From: JACKII01 sp963974445
Lineage (GTDB): Bacteria; Pseudomonadota; Alphaproteobacteria; Bin95
Length of the DNA stretch: 15,626 nucleotides
NCBI GenBank assembly: GCA_963974445.1
Contig: CAXBDI010000096.1
Span: forward strand, 1 to 15,626
Reading direction: 5' to 3'
A model generated the notes under the pieces. It ran no database searches. It was given only the letters and a program-made list of their open reading frames with translations, and was not told the origin of the DNA. A program made the position numbers and the translations under genes. Below, one piece after another: positions 1-6,996 of this stretch (its first letter is position 1; every line of letters starts with the position of its first letter).

Positions 1-3
1 TTT

Positions 4-495
4 CTACTGAGGCAACGACACTATCTTCGGCAACACTTCAGGCGAGGCAATGCGCATTCGTACGAACATGACGCGATCATGCTCGCGTGCATTGATAATA
101 TCCCGCTCCGCTCTGAACTCGACGCCACACCAATCCTTGCGTTGATAGTCGCGGCCGGCGAACACAACGACCATCCGGGATCGATTACGGTACATCTCCT
201 GGAGAAACGTATCAAAGGAGGGACGCGCGAGCTGTGCGGTGTAGTTCCGATCATAGAAGTATCGATTTGGACCAAGAAGCCGTTCTAAATGCTGTGCAAC
301 CCTCTCGACATAATCCCGGACCTCGCCTGGAAAGGAGAGGGCGACGTCGAACTGGTGATCTGTGAGGTTGATTCTCGGTCCTGCACTTACAGCCCAGCGC
401 GGAAGGATAATGCCCTTACGGCTCAACTCGGCGGATCGTTTGTCCGCCGAGCAAGACGGTGCTGATCGACCGCGATGGCGTACGGCCCGGGTCAT
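4..495 (-). CDS. Small TIR-domain protein, possibly truncated
   Basis: The ORF encodes a TIR_2-like domain. It begins with the strand motif FDVALSF, continues through a YFYDR segment and a VVVF strand, and reaches a KDWCGVEF segment whose Glu occupies the place of the catalytic glutamate of NAD-cleaving TIR enzymes. Bacterial TIR domains are often NADase effectors of antiphage defence (family knowledge). No partner gene is visible here, so a defence role is inference. The start is uncertain. In-frame ATGs lie at 537, 507 and 495, and a TTG at 426. I chose 495 because GGAAG lies just upstream, but everything beyond about 450 is antisense to an IS21 remnant, so the N-terminus may be junction sequence. 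The protein stops soon after the RVMFVRM strand, earlier than most TIR domains, so 3' truncation is possible. Base composition is less GC-rich than the neighbouring core genes, suggesting transfer. Confidence 0.55.
   Translation of the reverse strand: MTRAVRHRGRSAPSCSADKRSAELSRKGIILPRWAVSAGPRINLTDHQFDVALSFPGEVRDYVERVAQHLERLLGPNRYFYDRNYTAQLARPSFDTFLQEMYRNRSRMVVVFAGRDYQRKDWCGVEFRAERDIINAREHDRVMFVRMRIASPEVLPKIVSLPQ
427..451. repeat. Perfect 9-bp inverted repeat (hairpin)
   Basis: CTCGGCGGA (427-435) is exactly complementary to TCCGCCGAG (443-451) across a 7-base loop. It lies between the TIR domain and the istA remnant. There is no T-run on either side, so it is not a classical intrinsic terminator. 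It could be part of the old insertion-sequence flank. Confidence 0.5.
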
Positions 496-674
496 CCTCG
501 CTTCCATGCCGGCTTTCTGGACTTCGCCAGGCACCATGGCATGCGGCCCCGGCTGTGTGCGCCATACCGGGCGTAAACCAAAGGCAAGGTGGGTATCTGA
601 AAGAGAGCTTTGTCTGGCCGCTGGAAAGCCGCCTGAAGCGGCTAGAGCGTGTCGCCGGCCATTTGGTGCTCTAA
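453..674 (+). pseudogene. istA: IS21-family transposase (IstA) remnant, frameshifted
   Basis: The pieces fit the IstA catalytic-core region when read across frames. VLIDRD (from 459) resembles the YDRMKTV segment. In another frame, from 475, AYGPGHPRFHAGFLDFAR continues into HHGMRPRLCAPYRA, an in-frame stop at 574-576, and then TKGKV. The usual continuation ERFN is absent, and the sequence resumes in the first frame as GYLKESFVWPL. This implies a small deletion that removed the catalytic Glu of the KGKVE motif and shifted the frame. No istB and no inverted terminal repeats were recognised. The element is dead and only about 220 bases survive. IS21 elements use a DDE transposase IstA with an ATPase helper IstB (family knowledge). 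Confidence 0.75.
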
Positions 675-676
675 CT

Positions 677-708
677 TGAACTGATGGGGTGGATGCCCCC
701 TCAGTTCA
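677..708 (-). terminator. Hairpin at the end of the ABC transporter operon
   Basis: TGAACTGA (677-684) pairs with TCAGTTCA (701-708), and GGGG (686-689) pairs with CCCC (696-699). One mismatch separates the two stems, and the loop is six bases (690-695). The structure overlaps the stop codon of the minus-strand ATPase gene. It lacks a clear U-tract on that strand, so it may work as a 3'-end stabiliser or an imperfect terminator. It also shields the operon from transcription out of the IS remnant. Confidence 0.55.
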
Positions 709-1494
709 GTTCAGACCGGGACCGGACCGGCCGAGCGCCTGCACCAGCAGGCCGCGGCTGTCCTCCTCGACCAGGGCGTCGATGCCGTAGACCTGATGCA
801 GCAGTGCCGGCGTCAGCACATCGCGCGGCGGTCCGTCGGCGACCAAGCGGCCCTCGTGCAGCAGCACGATGCGGTCGCACCAGCGCGCGGCGAGACCCAG
901 GTCGTGCATCGAGGCGAGCACACCATTGCCCTGCCGCGCCAGGCCGGTGAACACCGCCATCAGGTCGATCTGATGGGCGGGGTCGAGGCCGGCGGATGGC
1001 TCGTCGGCGAGCAGCAGCGGCGCTTGCTGAGCCAACGCCCGGGCGATCAGTACCCGCGCTCGCTCGCCACCAGACAGCGACGTCGCCGGACGCGCCGCCA
1101 AGTGAGCAATGTCCATGCGCTGCATCGCGTCGGCGATGGCCGCCCGATCCGTTGCCGTCATCGCGCCCAGTCCGCGCCGAAAGGGCGTCCGCCCCAGCGC
1201 CACCAACCGCTGCACCGGGATTGGCCAGGCGATTTCCCGGTCCTGCGGCAGCCACGCCGCGCGTCCGGCCCTCTCTCCAGCGGTGAGCGCTTCCAGCGGC
1301 TCACCCGCCAACCGGCATTCGCCGCCTGCCCTCGGCATCAGCCCCAGGGCCGCGCGCATCAGCGAGGTCTTGCCGGCGCCGTTCGGGCCGATGAGGCCGA
1401 CGAACTCGCCCGGTTCGATACGAAGCGAGACGCCGCAGAGCACTTCCGCCCGGCCATAGCGCACCCGCAACTCCTGGACTTGCAGCAGGCTCAT
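706..1494 (-). CDS. ABC transporter ATP-binding protein, FecE/BtuD type
   Basis: This 262-residue protein is the cytoplasmic ATPase of an iron-siderophore, heme or cobalamin type importer. All nucleotide-binding motifs are intact: Walker A GPNGAGKT (36-43), Q-loop Gln84, signature LSGGE (140-144), Walker B LLLADEP (160-166), D-loop SAGLD (167-171) and H-loop His197. The length fits the FecE/BtuD/HmuV family. The start is the ATG at 1494, because it overlaps the permease stop as ATGA, indicating translational coupling. The open frame runs further upstream, but that part is antiparallel to nothing conserved and overlaps the permease gene. The substrate cannot be read from the ATPase. The binding protein in the same operon suggests cobalamin or an iron chelate. 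Confidence 0.9.
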   Translation of the reverse strand: MSLLQVQELRVRYGRAEVLCGVSLRIEPGEFVGLIGPNGAGKTSLMRAALGLMPRAGGECRLAGEPLEALTAGERAGRAAWLPQDREIAWPIPVQRLVALGRTPFRRGLGAMTATDRAAIADAMQRMDIAHLAARPATSLSGGERARVLIARALAQQAPLLLADEPSAGLDPAHQIDLMAVFTGLARQGNGVLASMHDLGLAARWCDRIVLLHEGRLVADGPPRDVLTPALLHQVYGIDALVEEDSRGLLVQALGRSGPGLN

Positions 1495-2498
1495 ACCGCC
1501 TCCCGCCGGGTTTTCAGCACGAGCCAGACGAAGAATGGTGCGCCGACCATGGCGGTCAGCACCCCCAGCTTCAGGTCGCGGTCCGGCGCGATCAGGCGCA
1601 CGGCGATATCTGCCGCCAGCAACAGAGCCGCTCCACCCAGCGCCGAGGCCGGCAGCAGTCTGGAAGGTTGCGCGCCCACGAACGGCCGCAGCAGATGCGG
1701 CACGACCAGGCCGACAAAGCCGATGGCGCCGGCCACGGCGGTCGCCGCACCAACCGCCAACGCGGTTCCCAGCACCGCCAACAGCCGCAACCGCCCGAGC
1801 CGCACGCCGAGTGCGGCCGCTGCGTCCTCTCCCAAGGTCAGCGCGTCCAGCCCTCGCCCGACGAACGCCAGCATCGCCCATCCGGCCAGCATGAACGGCG
1901 CGGCGAGCGCCAAATGCTGCATGGAGCGGTCGGCCAGCGAGCCCAGCATCCAGAACACGATCTCCAGCGCCGCAAACGGGTTCGGCGACAGGTTCAGGAC
2001 CAGCGAAACCAGTGCGCCGGCGAGGCTGGAGACGGCAATACCGGCCAGGATCACCGTCATGGCGCCGCCGCGAGCACCGGCCATTGCGAAGACAACCGCC
2101 ACGGCCACCAGAGCGCCGCCAAGCGCCAGCAGCGGCAGGGCCAGCGGCAAGGCCGCGGCCAGCCCGGTATAGATCGCCAGCACCGCACCTAGAGACGCGC
2201 TGGCCGAAATGCCGATCAAGCCGGGCTCGGCCAGAGGGTTGCGCAGATAGCCTTGTAGGACAGCCCCGGACAACCCCAGGCTCGCGCCGACCATCAGGCC
2301 CAGGACAGCGCGCGGCAGGCGGATTTCGCGCATGACCAGGGTGACGGCCTCGCGCTCGCTATCGCCGACGACCAATGCCCGCAGGCTCTCGCCCCAATCG
2401 AGCGCGGCGGGGCCGACCAGCAACGAAGCCATAAACAGCCCGGCAACAATCAGACCCAGCAATGCCAGCAGCAGCGCGAAGCGCGTGCCGTCCGTCAC
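1491..2498 (-). CDS. FecCD/BtuC-family ABC transporter permease
   Basis: This 335-residue polytopic inner-membrane protein forms the translocation channel, normally as a homodimer. Family marks include RLPRAVLGLMVGASLGLSGA, followed by LQGYLRNPLAEPGLIGIS near the N-terminal third. A second mark, GAIGFVGLVVPHLLRP, lies in the C-terminal third, which is the region contacting the ATPase. About nine to ten hydrophobic segments are visible. The start is taken as GTG at 2498, whose GTGA overlaps the stop of the binding-protein gene. The open frame continues far upstream only as a shadow of that gene. Known family substrates are ferric siderophores, heme and vitamin B12. Confidence 0.9.
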   Translation of the reverse strand: MTDGTRFALLLALLGLIVAGLFMASLLVGPAALDWGESLRALVVGDSEREAVTLVMREIRLPRAVLGLMVGASLGLSGAVLQGYLRNPLAEPGLIGISASASLGAVLAIYTGLAAALPLALPLLALGGALVAVAVVFAMAGARGGAMTVILAGIAVSSLAGALVSLVLNLSPNPFAALEIVFWMLGSLADRSMQHLALAAPFMLAGWAMLAFVGRGLDALTLGEDAAAALGVRLGRLRLLAVLGTALAVGAATAVAGAIGFVGLVVPHLLRPFVGAQPSRLLPASALGGAALLLAADIAVRLIAPDRDLKLGVLTAMVGAPFFVWLVLKTRREAV

Positions 2499-3406
2499 GG
2501 AGCGCGGCTCCGACGGGCCGCCGCCGCGGCCTGCATCTCGATGCGAACCGCGGCCAGTTGTCGGGCGACCGCCAGCGTAAAGGGCGTGCCGCAGGTGAAG
2601 GTCTGCCCGGCGATTACCGTGCGGCTGCGCCCGCGATGCAGATGGCGCAGCGCCGGGTGGTCCAGCACCGCCTCGCCTACCGACGGCGGATCGTAGCGCC
2701 CGGTGGTCAGCAGCAGGTCCGGCCTGGCCAGCACCAGCACCTCCAGCGGCAACCGGGCTGTGCCGTACAGGCCGCGCGAGGCGGCGATATTCTCGAACCC
2801 CGCCGCCTCCAGCATAGCGTGCATCAAAGTGCCGGCACCGGCGGTATAGCTGTTGGCGTCCAGGAATACGGCGCGCAAAGGCTGGCCGACGCTCCGCATC
2901 TGCTGCAATTGCGCCAACGCATCTTGCTGGCGCGCGACAAGCGCCTCCGCCGTCTCTTGCCGGCCGAGCAATTCGCCCATGCGGCGCAGGTTGCGGATGA
3001 CATCTGCGAAGGTGTTTGCCGGCGCAAACCGCTCCACCGGCACGCCGAGGCGCTGCAGCATCTGCACGGCTACTGCGGTGGTGTAGGTTCCGGCCAACAC
3101 CAGGTCGGGCCGCAGCCGGAACACCGCCTCCGCGCCGCCACGGGTCACCGCATAGCGCATGGCCTGCTCGACCATGGCGGACGAGCGCGGGTCGCGCGCC
3201 AGGTGCGAGACGGCGTGCAGTTGGCCGGGTGCTGCGATCAGCATCGCCAACTGGTCGGTGCACAAGTTCAGCGAGACCACCCGCTGCGGCGCGGCACCCG
3301 CCGGGGCGATGGCGAGCAGCGGCCCGAGCCAGAGCAGGCAGACCAGCGTCACAAATACGCGGCGGCCCGGCAGAAACCGGGCGGCGAGAGTGAAACCGTC
3401 TGGCAT
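2495..3406 (-). CDS. Periplasmic substrate-binding protein, BtuF/FecB type
   Basis: This is the binding protein of the adjoining importer, 303 residues. A signal peptide is clear: a basic stretch (RFLPGRR), a hydrophobic core around residues 18-34 and a likely AGA cleavage near 39. The mature protein opens with RVVSLNLCTDQLAMLIA, the signature start of periplasmic-binding family 2 proteins of cobalamin or iron-chelate systems. Further family features are RPDLVLAG, LGVPVERF and a C-terminal lobe with ARPDLLLTTG. The ATG at 3406 is preferred; a TTG directly before it is also possible. The gene lies 24 bases after the upstream hydrolase gene and overlaps the permease start. No TonB-dependent receptor and no cobalamin riboswitch is adjacent, so the ligand stays open. 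Confidence 0.85.
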   Translation of the reverse strand: MPDGFTLAARFLPGRRVFVTLVCLLWLGPLLAIAPAGAAPQRVVSLNLCTDQLAMLIAAPGQLHAVSHLARDPRSSAMVEQAMRYAVTRGGAEAVFRLRPDLVLAGTYTTAVAVQMLQRLGVPVERFAPANTFADVIRNLRRMGELLGRQETAEALVARQQDALAQLQQMRSVGQPLRAVFLDANSYTAGAGTLMHAMLEAAGFENIAASRGLYGTARLPLEVLVLARPDLLLTTGRYDPPSVGEAVLDHPALRHLHRGRSRTVIAGQTFTCGTPFTLAVARQLAAVRIEMQAAAAARRSRAP

Positions 3407-3430
3407 CAATGCTGGCGGCAGGCGAAACCG

Positions 3431-4096
3431 CTAGGCAGCCGCCTCTTCCGCGGCGCGCTCCGCCATGCGCCTGTCCAGGTAGCGCTCGACAGATTTCACC
3501 ATCGGGTCGATGTGATTGCCGAAGGTGTGGGTCGCGCCTGGGATGCGGTCGAAATCGATGGAGATGCCGCGTTGCGCCCGCAGCTTCTCGACCAGCTTCT
3601 TCACCGCGTCTTCCTCGACGATCTCGTCCTGGCCGGCGTGCAAGAACAGGCCGGAGGATGGGCAGGGCGCCAGGAACGAAAAGTCATAAAGGTTGGCCGG
3701 CGCGCCGATGGAGAGGAAGCCGCCGACCTCGGGCCGGCGCATCAGCAACTGCATGCCGATCCACGCGCCGAAGGAATAGCCCGCGACCCAAACGTCCTTG
3801 GCGTCCGGCTTCAGCGTCTGCATCCAATCGAGCGCAGCCGCAGCATCGGAAAGCTCGCCTTCGCCGCGGCCATAGGCACCCTGGCTGCGGCCAACGCCGC
3901 GGAAGTTGAAGCGCAGCACCGAATAGCCGCGGCGCTTGAATATCTGAAACAGTTCGTACACCACCCGATTGTTCATCGTGCCGCCGTGTTGCGGGTGCGG
4001 GTGCAAGATAACGGCCAGTGGTCCGTTCAAATCGGTGTAGTGATGGTAACGGCCTTCCAGGCGACCGTCGGGTCCATTGAAGATGACCTCAGGCAT
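3431..4096 (-). CDS. Alpha/beta hydrolase (COG2945-like)
   Basis: This 221-residue cytoplasmic protein has the alpha/beta hydrolase fold. The nucleophile elbow is GYSFGAW with Ser108. A probable acid is Asp157 in HAGQDEIVEED, and the probable catalytic His is His190 in GATHTFGNH. The oxyanion region HPHPQHGGTMNN and the NFRGVGRSQG loop are typical of the small alpha-proteobacterial hydrolase group related to COG2945. There is no signal peptide. It is the first gene of the minus-strand operon. The same hydrolase type is commonly seen beside cysteine desulfurases in alphaproteobacteria (general recollection), and here it is divergent from them. Its substrate is unknown. The start ATG at 4096 is preceded by a weak GAGA. 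Confidence 0.85.
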   Translation of the reverse strand: MPEVIFNGPDGRLEGRYHHYTDLNGPLAVILHPHPQHGGTMNNRVVYELFQIFKRRGYSVLRFNFRGVGRSQGAYGRGEGELSDAAAALDWMQTLKPDAKDVWVAGYSFGAWIGMQLLMRRPEVGGFLSIGAPANLYDFSFLAPCPSSGLFLHAGQDEIVEEDAVKKLVEKLRAQRGISIDFDRIPGATHTFGNHIDPMVKSVERYLDRRMAERAAEEAAA

Positions 4097-4281
4097 TGGG
4101 TTTTTCTCGATTCCCTGCGTGTTCGAACGGCCGAATAGTCGGCCTCACGCCGATTGCGTTCTGAACGGCGCGGCGACGCGCGTCGTAGTTTTGTTGGATG
4201 TAAGACAGAATATATAGCATGCTGTGGAAAATTATCATCTGAAATCGTCGTTAACGCGACTCCGCTTTGGGCTGCGACCGA
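4097..4281. promoter_or_regulatory. Divergent intergenic region with three palindromes and a possible promoter
   Basis: This gap separates the hydrolase and desulfurase genes and should hold two divergent promoters. Three perfect symmetrical elements are visible: GTTCGAAC (4121-4128), GGCCGA-4 bases-TCGGCC (4129-4144) and the 12-bp palindrome CGACGCGCGTCG (4174-4185). An AT-rich stretch follows, with TTGTTG (4191-4196) and TATAGC (4213-4218) at 16-base spacing. This is a possible promoter for the plus-strand sulfur genes, with the 12-bp palindrome just upstream. I could not match a known IscR, RirA or Irr box. Confidence 0.35.
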
Positions 4282-5382
4282 ATGGCGAGCGATTCCGTGT
4301 ACCTCGACTATAACGCCACCGCACCGGCCAGAGCCGGCGTCGCCGCTGCGGTGAGCGCCGCCATAGCGCTGGGCGGCAACCCTTCATCCGTTCACTCCAG
4401 GGGCCGCGCCGCCCGCCGATTGGTGGAGGATGCTCGGGCCCGGCTGGCAACGCTGATCGGCGCTCGCCCCGCGAATATCGTGTGGACCAGCGGCGGCACC
4501 GAGGCTAACCGGCTGGCGCTGACCGCCTGCGGCAGACGTCGCGTTCTGGCCAGTGCGGTGGAGCACCCGTCGGTGGCGGCCCTCTGCCCGCCGGCACAGC
4601 AATTGCCGGTCGATGCGGCTGGGCGGCTTGACTTGCAAGGACTGGAGCGGGCGTTCGCGCATTCCGACGAGAATGCTATGGTGTCTCTGATGCTGGCCAA
4701 CAACGAGACCGGCGTGATCCAGCCAGTGGCAGAAGCGGCTGCGATCGCCCACGCCGCCGGTGCCCTGCTGCATTGCGATGCCGTGCAGGGGTTGGGAAAA
4801 TATCGCCTCGACCTGACAGAGTTGGGTGCGGACTTGATGACGGTATCGGCGCACAAGATCGGCGGCCCGGCGGGTGTCGGCGCGCTGATCCTGGCGCCGA
4901 GGATCACGCTCGACACCAATCGCGACGCCGGCGGTCAGGAGCAAGGACGGCGGCCCGGCACCGAAAACCTGGCCGGTATCGCCGGGTTCGGTGCGGCATT
5001 GGAGCACCTCGCCGCCGATCTCGCCGACCAGCCGCGGCAGGCCGCCCTGCGCGACCGGCTGGAGCAGACGCTCGGCGATGCCGCCATCGTCTTCGGTCAG
5101 GCCGCGCCGCGCATCGCCAACACCTCCTGCCTCGCCATGCCCGGCGTGCCGGCGGAAACCCAGGTGATGGCCTTTGACCTCGCGGGCTTCTGCGTCAGCG
5201 CCGGCGCCGCGTGCTCCAGCGGCAAGGTGCAGGCGAGCCCAGTGCTGCTGGCGATGGGCGTCGAGCCGGCGCTCGCGGCCTCGGCGATCCGCGTCAGTAT
5301 CGGCAGCCAGACGACAGCGGACGAGATCGACGCCTTTGCGGCAGCGTGGAAACAGTTGTTCGAACGCAAGCAGGCAGCGTGA
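4282..5382 (+). CDS. Cysteine desulfurase, class V aminotransferase (NifS/IscS-like), first copy
   Basis: This 366-residue PLP enzyme is predicted to remove sulfur from cysteine as a persulfide. The N-terminus VYLDYNATAPAR is typical of the family. The PLP lysine is Lys192 in VSAHKIGGPAGVG, TSGGTEANRLAL is the cofactor phosphate region, and His/Asp residues sit in LLHCDAVQ. The persulfide cysteine is Cys311 in SAGAACSSG, the mobile-loop consensus. ATG 4282 is chosen over an in-frame TTG at 4267 because the family start motif follows it at once, though no strong Shine-Dalgarno is present. The next gene, 42 bases on, is a second and clearly different desulfurase. This one is more divergent from canonical IscS, so it may be a dedicated sulfur donor or simply a NifS-like paralogue. 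Confidence 0.9.
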   Translation: MASDSVYLDYNATAPARAGVAAAVSAAIALGGNPSSVHSRGRAARRLVEDARARLATLIGARPANIVWTSGGTEANRLALTACGRRRVLASAVEHPSVAALCPPAQQLPVDAAGRLDLQGLERAFAHSDENAMVSLMLANNETGVIQPVAEAAAIAHAAGALLHCDAVQGLGKYRLDLTELGADLMTVSAHKIGGPAGVGALILAPRITLDTNRDAGGQEQGRRPGTENLAGIAGFGAALEHLAADLADQPRQAALRDRLEQTLGDAAIVFGQAAPRIANTSCLAMPGVPAETQVMAFDLAGFCVSAGAACSSGKVQASPVLLAMGVEPALAASAIRVSIGSQTTADEIDAFAAAWKQLFERKQAA

Positions 5383-5424
5383 TAAGGGTGACAGACGCCG
5401 CCCGCGATCCTATGTGATGAAGCC

Positions 5425-6597
5425 ATGAACGCTCCGATCTATCTCGACTACCAGGCGACCACTCCCACCGACCCGCGGGTGCTGGATGTGATGTGGCCGT
5501 ATTTCGGCGAGCGGTTCGCCAATCCGCACTCGGTCGAGCACGCCGCCGGCCGCGCGGTCGAGGAACGGGTCGAGGAAGCGCGGGCCGAGATCGCCAAACT
5601 GATCGGTGCGGAGCCGCGGGAGATCGTCTTCACCTCCGGCGCAACCGAAGCCAACAATATGGCGATCCTCGGCGCCGGCCGCTTCCGCGCCACCATCGCC
5701 AAAGACCGCAACCATATCGTGACGTTAGAAACCGAGCACAAATGCGTGTTGGAGAGCGTGCGCCAACTGGGGAATGAGGGGCTGCGCGTCGATTTCCTGC
5801 CGGTAGAGCCGGACGGTCTGGTCGATCTCGACCGATTGGCCGATGCCATCACTGCGGAGACGGCTCTGGTCTCGGTCATGGCCGCCAATAACGAGATCGG
5901 CGTGCTGCAACCGATTGCCGAGATCGGCGCGCTCTGCCGGGCGAAAGGCGCGTGGTTTCACACGGACGCCGCCCAGGCGTTCGGCAAGCTGCCGCTCGAC
6001 GTCAGAGAGCAACACATCGACCTGCTCAGCATCTCCGGTCATAAGATCTATGGGCCGAAGGGCATCGGCGCGCTCTACGTCCGCCGCCGGCCGCGGGTTC
6101 GCCTGCAGCCGCTGTTTTTCGGCGGCGGCCAGGAGCGCGGCTTCCGCTCCGGCACCTTGCCCGCGCCGCTGTGCATTGGTCTGGGCGAGGCGGCGCGGAT
6201 CGCCGGGGAGGATATGGCAGCGGATGCCGAGCGTCTCCGCAACCTCCGCGACCGCCTGCTGGCCCGTATCCGGGCAGGCATTCCGGATGTCAGGATTAAC
6301 GGCGATTCGGAACGGCGCTTGCCGCACAACCTCAACCTCACCTTCCCCGGCGTCAACGCGCAGGAATTGCTGGCCGCGGTGCCGGAATTGGCGCTCTCGA
6401 CCGGCTCCGCCTGCTCTTCCGCCGCGGTGGAGCCGTCTTATGTGCTGGCGGCCCTCGGCCTGTCGGAGGCGGATGCGCGGTCTACGGTGCGTCTGGCGCT
6501 GGGCCGGCCGACCACCGCAGCAGAGGTGGATGCCGCCGCGGTTCGCCTGGTCAGCGCCGCTCAAACCCTCATTGCGGAACGCCCTGCGGCTGAATAG
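5425..6597 (+). CDS. iscS: Cysteine desulfurase IscS
   Basis: This 390-residue enzyme has IscS features throughout. It starts with PIYLDYQATTPTDPRV. TSGATEANNMAI binds the cofactor phosphate, HTDAAQAFGK is the substrate-side segment, and Lys207 in SGHKIYGPKG is the Schiff-base lysine. Cys330 in LSTGSACSSA is the persulfide cysteine. E. coli IscS uses Lys206 and Cys328, so the spacing agrees closely. It would supply sulfur for Fe-S clusters and for tRNA thiolation by MnmA, which is encoded three genes downstream. No iscU scaffold or iscR regulator flanks it, so cluster assembly partners must be elsewhere, perhaps a Suf system. The start ATG at 5425 fits the family length. Confidence 0.92.
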   Translation: MNAPIYLDYQATTPTDPRVLDVMWPYFGERFANPHSVEHAAGRAVEERVEEARAEIAKLIGAEPREIVFTSGATEANNMAILGAGRFRATIAKDRNHIVTLETEHKCVLESVRQLGNEGLRVDFLPVEPDGLVDLDRLADAITAETALVSVMAANNEIGVLQPIAEIGALCRAKGAWFHTDAAQAFGKLPLDVREQHIDLLSISGHKIYGPKGIGALYVRRRPRVRLQPLFFGGGQERGFRSGTLPAPLCIGLGEAARIAGEDMAADAERLRNLRDRLLARIRAGIPDVRINGDSERRLPHNLNLTFPGVNAQELLAAVPELALSTGSACSSAAVEPSYVLAALGLSEADARSTVRLALGRPTTAAEVDAAAVRLVSAAQTLIAERPAAE

Positions 6598-6609
6598 TGG
6601 GCGAAATCC

Positions 6610-6621
6610 GCGCTATAGCGC
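6610..6621. repeat. 12-bp perfect palindrome between iscS and the ferredoxin gene
   Basis: GCGCTATAGCGC is its own reverse complement. It lies in the 61-base gap between iscS and the ferredoxin gene, flanked by GGGC (6599-6602) and GCCC a little downstream. The flanks could extend it into a longer imperfect hairpin. It may be a processing or attenuation element or a protein site; no function is assigned. Confidence 0.35.
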
Positions 6622-6658
6622 TTGCCCGCAGGCATCTGAAACGGCTATGGAGGCGCCT

Positions 6659-6988
6659 ATGCCGAAAGTCACATTCATCTTCCCCGATGGCGAGCGCACC
6701 ACGCTGGAGCCGCCCGCGGGCCTCAGCTTGCTGGAGATCGCCCGCAAGTACCATATCGATATAGAGGGCGCCTGCGAGGGCTCGCTCGCGTGCTCTACCT
6801 GTCATGTGATTGTCGATCCGGAATGGTTCGAAAGCCTGGACGACGCATCGGAGGACGAGGAAGACATGCTGGACCTGGCGTTCGGCCTGACCGAAACGTC
6901 GCGCCTCGGGTGCCAGATTATCGTCACGGACGAGTTGGACGGCCTGACTGTTAGGTTGCCGTCCGAAACCCGCAACATGCTGGGATAG
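6659..6988 (+). CDS. fdx: [2Fe-2S] ferredoxin, Isc/adrenodoxin type
   Basis: This 109-residue electron carrier has the cluster ligands Cys39, Cys45, Cys48 and Cys85. The C-x5-C-x2-C plus distal C spacing is diagnostic of vertebrate-type/Isc ferredoxins. The loop GACEGSLACSTCHVIV and the distal SRLGCQI segment are both canonical, with a conserved acidic stretch DDASEDEEDMLD between them that in this family contacts redox partners. In Isc systems it delivers electrons for cluster assembly on IscU. ATG 6659 is chosen because GGAGG (6649-6653) sits five bases upstream. An earlier in-frame ATG at 6647 overlaps that ribosome binding site. It probably shares a transcript with iscS. Confidence 0.93.
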   Translation: MPKVTFIFPDGERTTLEPPAGLSLLEIARKYHIDIEGACEGSLACSTCHVIVDPEWFESLDDASEDEEDMLDLAFGLTETSRLGCQIIVTDELDGLTVRLPSETRNMLG

Positions 6989-6996
6989 ACTGCGCC

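Noticed and set aside
796..2172. Long plus-strand open frame opposite the ABC transporter genes
   Set aside because: It is Arg/Pro/Gln-rich shadow sequence of high-GC coding DNA, antisense to a conserved ATPase and permease with intact motifs.
2499..3263. Upstream extension of the permease frame to a 590-residue protein
   Set aside because: The extra 255 residues overlap the binding-protein gene in another frame and show no conserved feature; the GTGA overlap gives a natural start at 2498.
3407..3430. Cobalamin riboswitch before the binding-protein gene
   Set aside because: The gap to the hydrolase gene is only 24 bases; nothing resembling the B12 box was seen, nor in 4097-4281.
2462..4138. 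558-residue plus-strand open frame
   Set aside because: It is antisense to the binding protein and hydrolase genes, with low-complexity His/Gln/Arg composition and no domain.
6989..6996. TPP riboswitch in front of tenA
   Set aside because: Only eight bases separate it from the ferredoxin stop, leaving no room for one.
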